This document shows positions 9,609 to 20,225 of a DNA stretch of 64,000 nt, piece after piece. The position numbers and the translations under genes are program-made. The notes beneath the pieces were generated by a model. It saw only the letters and a list, made by a program, of their open reading frames with translations. It had not been told where the DNA came from and ran no database searches. This stretch comes from Aequoribacter fuscus (GTDB taxonomy: Bacteria > Pseudomonadota > Gammaproteobacteria > Pseudomonadales > Halieaceae). Position 1 is the first letter of the stretch. Every line of letters starts with the position of its first letter. The DNA lies in NCBI RefSeq assembly GCF_009910365.1, contig NZ_CP036423.1:806001-870000 (forward strand). Reading direction: 5' to 3'.

Positions 9609-9831
9609 GTGTAAGTCCTTGCAGATTTTGCGATCCTGAAGAATACGCCGCAAAGCCCATCTGCGCAAAGCCAGAAATTGGGAATATGACAAAGCGCCCG
9701 CTAGGGGAATGGTTAACGAATTAGGCAGCGGGTGTTATCGATCGAGTGTCATGAAACTTCAAAAGCATTGTCCAACCTAGAGCTCAGCTTCATAGGGCTA
9801 AAAAATATTCGAGACTGTTTTTTTGGTGTTG

Positions 9832-9853
9832 TCCGGCTGCGAGCGCAGCCGGA
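9832..9853. other. Stem-loop at the 3' end of ald
   Basis: A perfect 9-bp stem (TCCGGCTGC with GCAGCCGGA, loop GAGC) starts within ten bases of the ald stop codon. On the ald strand it has no T tract; the T-rich side faces the other way. It may stabilise or end the ald mRNA. No gene lies between 9609 and 9861. Confidence 0.45.
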
Positions 9854-9861
9854 TTTTGTTG

Positions 9862-10995
9862 CTAGGCGGCTACCGATCCAGTAGTGAAGCTCTCCTGCCA
9901 TGGGGTGTATGATTTACCTAGCGCCTGAGCAACACTGACGTGAGTGATAAGTCCGGCGTTGACGTTCAAACCATTGGCCAAATGTGGGTTCTGATTTAAG
10001 GCGTCGTAGGCGCCTTGGTTGGCGAGCGCTACTGCGAACGGTAGCGTAGCATTGGTCAGCGCGACTGTTGAAGTTCGGGCCACCGCGCCCGGCATGTTTG
10101 CAACGCAGTAGTGGATCACGCCGTCTATGACATAGGTTGGTTCTTGGTGCGTGGTCGCTCGGCTGGTTTCAAAGCAGCCACCTTGATCAATGGCGACGTC
10201 AACCATCACTGTGCCAGGATTTAGTCGACCGACTAATTCTCGGCTGATCAGTTTCGGCGCTGAGGCGCCGGGAATTAACACCGCGCCGATAATGAGTTGG
10301 CTTTCTAGGGCTTCGCGTTCAATCGTGTCGGCAGTGGAAAATAGCGTGCGCACGCGGCCATTAAAAATATCGTCGAGTTGGCGTAAGCGGTCAATAGAGC
10401 GGTCTACCAGGGTGACTTGTGCGCCTAAGCCCAGCGCCATTTTGGCTGCATTAATACCCACTACGCCGCCGCCAATAATGAGTACCTTGGCTGGCTCAAC
10501 GCCAGGTACACCGCCCAATAACATACCCGAGCCGCCGTATAACATCTGCATGTGGTGGGCACCTGCAGTAATGGACAAGCGGCCAGCAACTTCGCTCATG
10601 GGGGCCAATAAGGGTAGGCCACCGGACGCTTGGGTCACGGTTTCGTAGGCAATACAGGTTGCCCCTGAGGCGATTAAGGCGTCTGCTTGCGCAGGATCTG
10701 GGGCTAGGTGTAGATAGGTAAACAGAATTTGGTTTGGGCGCAATAGCTTGCATTCGGGCAATTGAGGTTCTTTTACTTTGATCACCATATCTGCCGTGGC
10801 AAAGATTTCTTCGGGTGTGTCAACGATCCGAGCACCCGCACTCGAGTAATCGGCATCAAAGAAACCGATTGAGGCACCGCCATCTTTTTGTACGAGTACT
10901 TCATGGCCGTTCAAAATCAACTCTTTGACGCCCGCGGGTGTCATGCCAATTCGGTGTTCGTTGGTTTTGATTTCTTTGGGTATACCGATAATCAT
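9862..10995 (-). CDS. ald: Alanine dehydrogenase
   Basis: The enzyme interconverts L-alanine and pyruvate plus ammonia with NAD in the cytoplasm. All parts of the family are present in 377 residues: the N-terminal signature (GIPKEIKTNEHRIGMTPAG), catalytic lysine region (VKVKEPQ), histidine in TYLHLAPD, NAD-binding GGGVVGINAAKMALGLGA near residue 167, and the C-terminal NPHLANGLN. AGGAGG precedes the ATG. It is divergent from an Lrp-type regulator, a common arrangement in which the regulator activates ald in response to alanine or leucine. Length and start match the family well. Confidence 0.96.
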   Translation of the reverse strand: MIIGIPKEIKTNEHRIGMTPAGVKELILNGHEVLVQKDGGASIGFFDADYSSAGARIVDTPEEIFATADMVIKVKEPQLPECKLLRPNQILFTYLHLAPDPAQADALIASGATCIAYETVTQASGGLPLLAPMSEVAGRLSITAGAHHMQMLYGGSGMLLGGVPGVEPAKVLIIGGGVVGINAAKMALGLGAQVTLVDRSIDRLRQLDDIFNGRVRTLFSTADTIEREALESQLIIGAVLIPGASAPKLISRELVGRLNPGTVMVDVAIDQGGCFETSRATTHQEPTYVIDGVIHYCVANMPGAVARTSTVALTNATLPFAVALANQGAYDALNQNPHLANGLNVNAGLITHVSVAQALGKSYTPWQESFTTGSVAA

Positions 10996-11144
10996 GTTGT
11001 GTCCTCCTGAGAAGATCCATATTCTAGAGACTCTGTTTTATTTTTTTGATTTATTTCAGTGGTCAAAATAGTCGATTCGGCTTTTTCTAAGACAGTAAAA
11101 AGATGAATAATGCTATTTTTTGGTGATTTTTAGGGGGTGACTTT
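10996..11144. promoter_or_regulatory. Divergent ald/lrp promoter region
   Basis: This 149-base AT-rich intergenic stretch has A and T runs typical of Lrp-controlled, bent promoters. It must hold both promoters and probably the Lrp-like binding sites. I could not define a convincing operator or single promoter by eye. Confidence 0.45.
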
Positions 11145-11621
11145 ATGCGTCGATTGCACGAAATTAATAAGATTGACCGCAATATCCTGCGAGTCCTGCA
11201 GCGCGATGCACGCATGACATTCGCAGAGCTCGCGAGGCGGGTTGGTTTATCAACCACGCCATGCAAGCAAAGGGTTAAAAAACTCGAGCGCGATGGCGTT
11301 ATTCGTGGGTATCAGGCCATACTGAATCCTGATTCACTGGGCGCAGGTTTGGTCGTGTTCGTGCAAATTCGCTTGAATCGAACGGCTCAAGATGTCTTTG
11401 AGGATTTTAAGAGGGCAGCTTTGGAGTTGCCCGAGGTCCAAGAATGTTATTTGGTCTCTGGCAATTTTGACTATTTGATCAAAGCGCGTGTCGCAGATAT
11501 GGCGGCGTATCGCGCCTTGCTGGGTGACACCTTGCTCGCATTGCCGGGCGTGCAAGAGTCCACCAGCTATGTGGTCATGGAACAGGTCAAAGAGTCCTTG
11601 GCCCTAGTGGTGCCGTATTGA
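11145..11621 (+). CDS. Lrp/AsnC-family transcriptional regulator
   Basis: This 158-residue regulator has an N-terminal HTH (about 10-58, ILRVLQRDARMTFAELARRVGLS) and a C-terminal RAM/ligand-binding domain (VQECYLVSGNFDYLIKARVADM). The length is normal for Lrp. AGGGGG lies before the ATG. Its divergence from ald makes control of alanine dehydrogenase the probable job, as in AldR and PutR-type relatives. The effector amino acid is not visible from sequence. Confidence 0.9.
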   Translation: MRRLHEINKIDRNILRVLQRDARMTFAELARRVGLSTTPCKQRVKKLERDGVIRGYQAILNPDSLGAGLVVFVQIRLNRTAQDVFEDFKRAALELPEVQECYLVSGNFDYLIKARVADMAAYRALLGDTLLALPGVQESTSYVVMEQVKESLALVVPY

Positions 11622-11623
11622 TA

Positions 11624-11661
11624 ACGCTGCTTGCGGCTTGACAAGCAGCGTCATTCTTTTG
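11624..11661 (+). terminator. Probable terminator after the lrp-like gene
   Basis: Arms ACGCTGCTTG (11624-11633) and CAAGCAGCGT (11642-11651) pair perfectly around an 8-base loop and are followed by CATTCTTTTG. The T tract is interrupted. It lies between convergent genes. Confidence 0.6.
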
Positions 11662-11673
11662 TGTTATGAGGGC

Positions 11674-13743
<2,070 letters not shown>

Positions 13744-13876
13744 TTAACATCCCTTAACGGGTAAACGCAGTATTTTTTATGCTACCGTGGCGATTGTTAA
13801 TTTCACTATGCAGGGTTGAATTAGCATCACGGTTGCCATAAGGGGCATGACTGTGTTGGTGTGACAGGAGGCGTCC

Positions 13877-15391
13877 TTGGTCGGTCGTATCGTAAACTAC
13901 ACATTACAGGTTCGATTTCGGACGAGTTTAGGCAGGGTGCTCAAGTACCTTGTGCCGGTGTTTGTTGTTTTTTTGCTGGTCTCTCATTATCTTGTCTTTC
14001 ATATTGCTGAGCTGGAGGTGGCGGCAAATTACGAGGCAAAAATTCTCGTTGGAACGCGTTCGTCGGAACAAGTCGTTCGCGAGAAATTCCAAATTACGCG
14101 CGACGAACTCCTGTTTTTCAGCCGATTGTCGGCCACGCACGGTATGGCTCGTGCACTCGCTGGCGGCGGTGTCGATCAATCGACGGGCGTGGTGATGGAA
14201 GATTGGATACGCAATTTCAATGACGTGGCTTTCCAGTACGCCAACGCCAAAGAACGCATCCTGCAAATCCGAATTATCTTAGCCAATGAGTCGGCTGATG
14301 AGTTTATAAAACTCAAGCGGCCGCCCCGAGGTGTTTTGAAGCGTATCCCCGAAGACGAGCTTCAATCCAAAGCCGGATACCCCTACATGGCATCGGTCAG
14401 AAATCTCCCTTTGAACGAGGTGTATTGGTCCTTGATTGAATTGAATCTTGAGCACGGTCAAGTCGAGATGCCGCCGCAACCCACGATCCGAGGTGCTACG
14501 CCCATTGCTGACGACGATGGAGACATTTGGGCGTATCTGGTGATCAATTACGATGCGGCTATAATCCTGAAAGATCTAACCGATACATTTAGCGACGCGC
14601 CACAGTTTGATATTTATAGTTTCAATCCCGACGGTCACTACATCGTGCACCCGGAGCCGGGTAAAGTGTTTCTGGATCAGTTGCGGCCCGATCAGGCCAT
14701 GACCTACGACCAAGAGTTCGTGTTAAGTAACCCAGGGTGGCGCTCTGCACCGCAACTGTTACTCGCAACCAGTCGGGTTGACGGAAGCCAAGATATCGTA
14801 TTGTTAAGCAACCCTGAGGCCTATGAAACTTACACCAACAACGAGCGAGGCAAGTTCGCTATTCATTTGTCACTGATGCGTTTTCAAGAAATCGTGAGCG
14901 AAAACAGTTGGTATGTGCTTGTTCGAGTTTGGGCTGGCGCACTCCTGTTTTTTGCATTTTTGGGTTTGATTATGACGCGAATTGTGCGGCAGCGTGACCT
15001 TGCTGAGGCCCTAGGTTTGCAGGGTGAGTGGGGGCGTGCTGAGTCAGATGCTTTGATATCCTTAATGCTTCAAAAGCTGCCCGTCGCCATGGCGATGTTC
15101 GATGCTAACATGCATTACTTGGCGGTCAGCGAGCGTTGGTGTCAAGAATATGGTGTGCAGGCAAAAGATTTGATTGGTAAGGACCATAAGGCGCTGTTCC
15201 CTCATACGCGCAATGCGGTGCGAACCCTATATCAGCAGGCCTTAGAGGGTAAGTCAGCAGACGTTACTCAGCGGCTCATCGATGAGGCCGGTGACGACGT
15301 TAGCGTACGCTGGAGAATCGAGCCATGGCACGCTGTGGATGGCTCGGTAGCAGGTATTGTGGTGCTCTCGTATCGTGTAGAAGACTATTAG
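13877..15391 (+). CDS. Orphan membrane-bound PAS sensor protein
   Basis: This 504-residue protein has a membrane segment at about 24-43, a large periplasmic region (about 45-345) resembling Cache-type sensor domains, a second membrane segment at about 346-368, and one cytoplasmic PAS domain at about 395-500 (LPVAMAMFDANMHYLAVSERW). It ends right after the PAS fold: no histidine kinase, GGDEF, EAL or methyl-accepting domain follows. The stop is two bases from the end of the convergent cytochrome gene. The start is TTG at 13877 with a perfect AGGAGG five bases before it. It may signal through a partner, or be a sensor that lost its output. The ligand is unknown. Confidence 0.75.
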   Translation: MVGRIVNYTLQVRFRTSLGRVLKYLVPVFVVFLLVSHYLVFHIAELEVAANYEAKILVGTRSSEQVVREKFQITRDELLFFSRLSATHGMARALAGGGVDQSTGVVMEDWIRNFNDVAFQYANAKERILQIRIILANESADEFIKLKRPPRGVLKRIPEDELQSKAGYPYMASVRNLPLNEVYWSLIELNLEHGQVEMPPQPTIRGATPIADDDGDIWAYLVINYDAAIILKDLTDTFSDAPQFDIYSFNPDGHYIVHPEPGKVFLDQLRPDQAMTYDQEFVLSNPGWRSAPQLLLATSRVDGSQDIVLLSNPEAYETYTNNERGKFAIHLSLMRFQEIVSENSWYVLVRVWAGALLFFAFLGLIMTRIVRQRDLAEALGLQGEWGRAESDALISLMLQKLPVAMAMFDANMHYLAVSERWCQEYGVQAKDLIGKDHKALFPHTRNAVRTLYQQALEGKSADVTQRLIDEAGDDVSVRWRIEPWHAVDGSVAGIVVLSYRVEDY

Positions 15392-15392
15392 A

Positions 15393-15899
15393 TTAGCGCT
15401 TACCTGTGATCATGGTTTTGATCAGCGGTGTGCCTGTGAGCTTTTGCATCACCAGCACCCCAGTGATGTGAATGCCCGCGCCTATCATTAAAACGTCCGA
15501 GACCCATCGGTGCGTATTTTGCAGAAAATCATTGCCAAACAGGGCATCCACTTCCTCATGTAACCAGCCTGTGATGCTCAAGTAAGCAATGGACAAAAAA
15601 ACAAAATAAATGAACAGGGCGCCCAGCGGGTTGTGCCCCGCAGGGTGCTCTATTACACCTGAGCGCAGGTCGTTAAAGTGCTCGCGAATTGCTGCAGGCG
15701 TAGGGATAAAATTCACAAGCAGAGCGTGGGGGTTTCGACCCCAAATACCCCAGCTCAAGCGCAGGGCCATTAATGCAAAGAGGGCATACCCCGCGTAGTT
15801 GTGGAGGTCATCGCCGCCTTCTAGGAACCAGTAGTTAGCGACCACTACCGCGACTAAATACCAGTGCCAACTTCGGACGAGTCGATCCCAAATGACCAT
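15393..15899 (-). CDS. Cytochrome b561-family membrane protein
   Basis: This 168-residue membrane protein has four hydrophobic segments and the histidines expected for b-type heme ligation: RSWHW near residue 12, DDLHNYAG near 32, WLHEEVD near 113 and IHITG near 143. The family (Ni/Fe-hydrogenase-type cytochrome b / COG3658) passes electrons between quinone and a periplasmic partner. It lies ten bases after a PepSY-domain lipoprotein on the same strand. The electron acceptor is not identifiable here. Confidence 0.85.
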   Translation of the reverse strand: MVIWDRLVRSWHWYLVAVVVANYWFLEGGDDLHNYAGYALFALMALRLSWGIWGRNPHALLVNFIPTPAAIREHFNDLRSGVIEHPAGHNPLGALFIYFVFLSIAYLSITGWLHEEVDALFGNDFLQNTHRWVSDVLMIGAGIHITGVLVMQKLTGTPLIKTMITGKR

Positions 15900-15909
15900 G
15901 TGCTATCGC

Positions 15910-16191
15910 TTACTCTTCTTCGCGTTTAACAATACTGCCATCGGTTGGGTTGAAGTAGATTTCGACTTTGGTGCCATCAGCTTCAAAACCGTAGATCTCG
16001 TAGCAGTTGCCGCCAGTTACTTTAAACTCGTTAATCTTGTAGCCGCCGTTCAGCAGTTGGGCCTGAAAATCGTTGGCATTGAGCCATTCCGATTGTGGTG
16101 CTTGCGTGCACTGCGTGGAGCCGTGTTCCTCGCTGCAACCCGCCAAAATGGCAAGACTAGTGACAGCGGCGAATAAAGTAAGCTTCTTCAT
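15910..16191 (-). CDS. Small PepSY-domain lipoprotein
   Basis: This 93-residue protein starts with a lipoprotein signal (MKKLTLFAAVTSLAILAGC), followed by a short linker and a single PepSY-like domain (about 38-93) ending KVEIYFNPTDGSIVKREEE. It should be exported and membrane-anchored. Small PepSY proteins are often encoded next to cytochrome b561, as here, and are thought to modulate or bind a redox or metal partner; no biochemical role is certain. The two genes probably form an operon. Confidence 0.8.
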   Translation of the reverse strand: MKKLTLFAAVTSLAILAGCSEEHGSTQCTQAPQSEWLNANDFQAQLLNGGYKINEFKVTGGNCYEIYGFEADGTKVEIYFNPTDGSIVKREEE

Positions 16192-16421
16192 GGTGTCTAC
16201 CTCTTAATGTCGGAAAGTGGTCACTAACGTAAGCGACAGGCGTACCTCTATCCAGCGCTGTTGCTGTTGACTAGTGGCCAGAGTATAGCACTACCCTTAA
16301 GCATTTATTAATGCCTGTTCCGCTGCGCGGTCGAGTATGCGTTCAGCCTCGTGGCGAGAGAGGTGATTTTCTGATCGGCTTTGACTATCCTTCTTGCTTT
16401 GAGTCAACCAAGGAAAGCTTT

Positions 16422-17576
16422 ATGAACGCAGCGACGCCGTTAGATGCCACTGAGATTGTTCTCGTGAAGGATATGTTGGCTAAGTTCCTCGCCACCGAGG
16501 TGGCTCCGTTTTACGATCAGTGGGAAAAAGACGAGAAAGTACCTCGTGAACTCTGGCGAAAGTTGGGGCAAGCGGGTTTGCTGGCGGTGGATATTCCCGA
16601 AGAATACGGCGGTGCGGGTGGTTCCTTTGATATGTCGATGGCTATTGTGTACGACGTTTCGCAGGCCGGGTATGCCGCGCTCAGCTCCAACATGACGGTG
16701 CACTCGGATATCGTTGCGCACTACATTTTGAATATGGGTACCGAAGCGCAAAAGCGGCGCTATTTGCCCGATTTTGTGAGCGGCGAATGTGTGGGTGCCG
16801 TCGCAATGACTGAGCCCGGCGCGGGCAGTGACTTGCAGGGCATAAGAACAACAGCGAAGAAGGATGGCGATCACTGGGTGATCAATGGTTCTAAGACGTT
16901 TATCACCAATGGACAGCACTGCGACGTGGTGGTTACCGCTGTGAGAACCGATCCCGACGCGCCCGGGTCTCGTGGCTTGTCGCTCTTTCTCGTGGACACC
17001 AATCTCCCCGGATTCAGCCGTGGTCGCAACCTTGAAAAAATGGGTCAACATGCGGCGGATACGTCAGAACTCTTTTTTGAAGATGTTCGGGTTCACGAAA
17101 GCGCGATCCTTGGCGAGCTAAACAAAGGGTTCATTGGGTTGATGAAAGAGTTACCGCGCGAGCGACTCGCCTTGGGCGTGGGTGCGGTGGGTGCGACCGA
17201 GGGCGTGCTCGATATGACGCGCACCTATGTCAATGAGCGCAAGGCCTTTGGTGCACCGCTGTCAAAGCTGCAAAACACGCGATTCGAAATCGCGAAAATG
17301 TACAGCGAATTCCGACTCAACCGTGCGTTGATGAACGAGTGTATCGATTTATTCAATCGCGGTGAGCTCGATGCCGCGACCGCGTCGATGATCAAATACA
17401 CCACTACAGAAGCACAGTGCAGTATCGTCGATGGTTGCCTGCAGTTTTTTGGCGGTTATGGCTACATGAAAGAGTATCCCATTTCACGTGCTTATGTGGA
17501 TGCCCGCATTCAGCGTATTTACGGTGGCACCTCGGAAATCATGCGCGAGCTGGTGGCGCGCGCAGTGCTCGATTAA
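16422..17576 (+). CDS. Acyl-CoA dehydrogenase, long-chain type
   Basis: This FAD enzyme of 384 residues oxidises acyl-CoA to trans-2-enoyl-CoA. Signatures include GAVAMTEPGAGSDLQGIRT and the C-terminal QIL-like region QFFGGYGYMKEYPISR. The loop near residue 370 reads RIYGGTSEI, so the catalytic Glu of medium-chain enzymes is a Gly. Long-chain and isovaleryl enzymes have this same loop and take their base from ELPxERL, which is present here as KELPRERLALG. The ATG at 16422 follows AAGGAAAG; a longer in-frame start at 16311 is unlikely. The natural chain length or branching is inferred only. Confidence 0.92.
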   Translation: MNAATPLDATEIVLVKDMLAKFLATEVAPFYDQWEKDEKVPRELWRKLGQAGLLAVDIPEEYGGAGGSFDMSMAIVYDVSQAGYAALSSNMTVHSDIVAHYILNMGTEAQKRRYLPDFVSGECVGAVAMTEPGAGSDLQGIRTTAKKDGDHWVINGSKTFITNGQHCDVVVTAVRTDPDAPGSRGLSLFLVDTNLPGFSRGRNLEKMGQHAADTSELFFEDVRVHESAILGELNKGFIGLMKELPRERLALGVGAVGATEGVLDMTRTYVNERKAFGAPLSKLQNTRFEIAKMYSEFRLNRALMNECIDLFNRGELDAATASMIKYTTTEAQCSIVDGCLQFFGGYGYMKEYPISRAYVDARIQRIYGGTSEIMRELVARAVLD

Positions 17577-17597
17577 GGCAGTTAAGCCTGCAGATTA

Positions 17598-17630
17598 AGC
17601 TCTGGCGGCAAGGCTCCCAGGGCTTTTTTT
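17598..17630 (+). terminator. Intrinsic terminator after acyl-CoA dehydrogenase
   Basis: Arms AGCTCTGG (17598-17605) and CCAGGGCT (17617-17624), with one G-T pair, are followed by a run of seven T. Confidence 0.75.
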
Positions 17631-17653
17631 GTAACTCGTGTGTTAGGTAATCT

Positions 17654-18484
17654 CTATTGGATGACACGGACGTCGCGCTGAGGGAAGGGGATGGTCAGGC
17701 CGGCAGCTTCGATGTCTTCCTTGATACGTTTATTGAGGTCCCATTTTGTCGCGCCAAAGTCTTCGACGTTAGTCCACGCCCGGAGCTGCAGGTCCACCGA
17801 GCTCTCGCCCAGCGAGAACACAATCGCTTGCGCCTCGGGTTCAGCCAAAATTCTGGGTTCGGTTTTGATGATGTTGTGCAGTACCTCGAGCCCTGTATTG
17901 ATATTGTCCGAGTAGGCGATGCTCGCCGTGATGTCGATTCTGCGCTTACCGTTACGGGTAAAGTTGGTAATGTCGTTGCCCCAGATTGATGAGTTGGGGC
18001 AGCTCAAATACAGGCCGTCAAAGCTGCGTAACACCGTGGTGAACAGATTAATTTCTTCCACAGTCCCAACGGTTGAGCCGAACGAGATGTAGTCGCCATT
18101 TTTAAACGGGCGCAAGAACAGCAACATAATACCCGCGGCAATGTTGCTTAGGGTGTCTTTTAGAGCAAATCCTATCGCGAGTCCCGCCGCCCCAATGAGC
18201 GCAATGATGCTGGCGGTGTTAACGCCAAAGAGATCGAGAATGACAACGACGGCAACGGTGTAGACTAGATAACCTAGCGTCGTGTTCAAGATTGGCATTA
18301 GCATGGGGTCGAGCTTGCCCAGTCGATTGTGGGTTTGCTGCAGTGCTTGCCGCAGTGCACTGCCAATGACTTTGGCAATCACTAAAACGCCGACGGCCAG
18401 CCCAATTTGGTAAGCGATATGCAATACGGTTGCTTGATGTTCGTTCCAGAGTTGGAGTAATGAATCTTGCACGCGTTCCTCCAT
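17654..18484 (-). CDS. Small-conductance mechanosensitive channel (MscS family)
   Basis: This inner-membrane channel of about 276 residues opens on membrane tension to release solutes after osmotic downshock. The pore helix pattern SIIALIGAAGLAIGFALKDTLSNIAAGIMLLFLRPF matches TM3 of E. coli MscS, and the beta domain and C-terminal cage follow. The length fits E. coli MscS (286). The ATG at 18484 gives the family-like N-terminus MEERVQDSLLQLW. A GTG at 18517 would add eleven residues; neither has a clear ribosome-binding site. Confidence 0.92.
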   Translation of the reverse strand: MEERVQDSLLQLWNEHQATVLHIAYQIGLAVGVLVIAKVIGSALRQALQQTHNRLGKLDPMLMPILNTTLGYLVYTVAVVVILDLFGVNTASIIALIGAAGLAIGFALKDTLSNIAAGIMLLFLRPFKNGDYISFGSTVGTVEEINLFTTVLRSFDGLYLSCPNSSIWGNDITNFTRNGKRRIDITASIAYSDNINTGLEVLHNIIKTEPRILAEPEAQAIVFSLGESSVDLQLRAWTNVEDFGATKWDLNKRIKEDIEAAGLTIPFPQRDVRVIQ

Positions 18485-18627
18485 GGTGTGCGCAAAGCTG
18501 AATGCTAGCGCCGGCACTGGAACTACACAAGCAGTTTTAAGTTCAGCACAGGAAGCAAAACAAGCGGGTTGGCATTGGCTAAACCGGCTTTTGATGGTTA
18601 TGATTCGTGCCTAAAAAAGGAGTCAGT

Positions 18628-19080
18628 ATGGCAATTGATGCGATTGAATCGGGGTCGTTCCCCTTTAGCGAAACAATGAAGGTCAGATTTCGAGACACCG
18701 ATTCACAGGGCCATTTGTACTTTGCGAATTATTTGGTATTTGCGGATGAAATCACTGGTTTTTACATGGACGAACTCGGTTTTCGTGCGACTCAGCCGAG
18801 CAAGGCGCCGAGCTTTATTTTCACGGTGAATATTCAGTGCGACTACATTGATGAAATTACGGCCAACGGCACTGTGCGCGGCTCGGTCGGATATCGCCGT
18901 TTGGGCCGTTCTAGTGCAGACGTGGCCTTTTTGCTGCAAAATCATGAAACCGACGCAGTTCTGGCGCGCGGGACAATTACCCAGGTGTTTGTGGATCCTG
19001 ACACTCGAAAATCGATCGCGATACCTGAGCCGTTTCGGTCAAATATCCTCGAACGTCAAGGCAACTGGGTGGTTGAGTAA
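18628..19080 (+). CDS. Hot-dog acyl-CoA thioesterase (YbgC/4HBT family)
   Basis: This 150-residue single hot-dog-fold thioesterase has the active-site pattern RFRDTDSQGHLYFANYLVF near residues 20-40, in which the Asp is the catalytic residue of the 4-hydroxybenzoyl-CoA thioesterase family. It would hydrolyse a short or aromatic acyl-CoA in the cytoplasm. AAGGAG before the ATG at 18628 sets the start; a GTG seven codons upstream lies before that site. The substrate is unknown. Confidence 0.87.
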   Translation: MAIDAIESGSFPFSETMKVRFRDTDSQGHLYFANYLVFADEITGFYMDELGFRATQPSKAPSFIFTVNIQCDYIDEITANGTVRGSVGYRRLGRSSADVAFLLQNHETDAVLARGTITQVFVDPDTRKSIAIPEPFRSNILERQGNWVVE

Positions 19081-19181
19081 GATTCATCGCAACCTCGGCG
19101 TTCATTCAACTCTAGAAGGACGCTAAAACATCGACCATACCTCGCTGTTCTTATAGAATGGTGCCTTTTACAGGGGGTGTC

Positions 19182-20225
19182 ATGACACGCCGATTGTGGC
19201 CCGAATGGCAAGAACAGTGGGGCGTGTTGCTAGCATGGCCGCATGCCGAGACCGACTGGGTTAGCAACCTAGACGCCGCTAGGTTGTGCTATCGAGATAT
19301 CATTGTTGCCATCACGCGGTATGAACGCGTTCTGTTGTTGTGCCGAGATGAATCAACTCAGATCGAGGCGCAAGCCATCTTAAGCCGATCAGGTGTTGAC
19401 TCGGATCTCGTCATCTTTTTGGTTGTGCCTTACGACGATACTTGGGCCCGAGATTTTGGTTTTATCTCGACTTCTTCCGAGACGGGGCCCGTGCTGCTGG
19501 ACTTTCAGTTCGATGCATGGGGCGGGAAGTTTACTGCCTCGGCGGACAACGACATTAATCAGCAGCTCTTTCGCCAACCTCTGCTGAATCACAATCAAAC
19601 CGAAACGCAAGCTTGGGTGTTGGAAGGTGGAAGTATTGAAACCGACGGTCTAGGAACCTTGCTGACCACCCGTAAGTGTCTGCTGAACCCTAATCGCAAC
19701 CCAGATTTCGATGAGGCGGAAATCGAGCGGCGTTTACAGTCGTCTTTGGGCGTAGACAGGGTGCTGTGGTTGGATCACGGTGAGCTAGAAGGTGACGATA
19801 CCGATGCCCACATCGATACCTTGGCCCGTTTTGTGGACGAGCAAACTATTGTGCACATGGCCTGTAGCAACCCCGAAGATGCGCATTACCGCGAGTTGCA
19901 GGCAATGGCACTGGAGTTGCAGGCGTTACGCCAGCTTAATGGTGCGCCTTATAACCTCGTGCCGATCGAGCTGCCCGAAGTCTTCGACAGTGAGGAGCGG
20001 CGTTTGGGTGGGAGTTACGTCAATTTTTTATTGGTGAATGGCGCATTGATTGCGCCGACTTATGGCGACGATGCGGCAGATAGCGCGGCTTTGGCTCAGC
20101 TTGCTAAGGCTTGCCCGAATCGAGACATTGTCCCCGTGAATTGCCGAGCATTGATCGAGCAAAATGGCAGTTTACACTGTGTCACTATGCAAATACCCAA
20201 AAAGGTGGTGAATTGTGAGTCGTGA
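19182..20225 (+). CDS. aguA: Agmatine deiminase
   Basis: The enzyme converts agmatine to N-carbamoylputrescine and ammonia, step one of the two-step route to putrescine. The protein of 347 residues has the guanidine-group-modifying fold with WARDFGF near 85, EGGSIETDG near 148, DDTDAHIDTLARF (catalytic His) and the nucleophile C333 in SLHCVTMQIP. The start is the ATG at 19182 behind AGGGGG; an in-frame GTG at 19158 is less likely. It overlaps aguB by 11 bases, so the pair is one operon. Motifs and context agree strongly. Confidence 0.93.
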   Translation: MTRRLWPEWQEQWGVLLAWPHAETDWVSNLDAARLCYRDIIVAITRYERVLLLCRDESTQIEAQAILSRSGVDSDLVIFLVVPYDDTWARDFGFISTSSETGPVLLDFQFDAWGGKFTASADNDINQQLFRQPLLNHNQTETQAWVLEGGSIETDGLGTLLTTRKCLLNPNRNPDFDEAEIERRLQSSLGVDRVLWLDHGELEGDDTDAHIDTLARFVDEQTIVHMACSNPEDAHYRELQAMALELQALRQLNGAPYNLVPIELPEVFDSEERRLGGSYVNFLLVNGALIAPTYGDDAADSAALAQLAKACPNRDIVPVNCRALIEQNGSLHCVTMQIPKKVVNCES

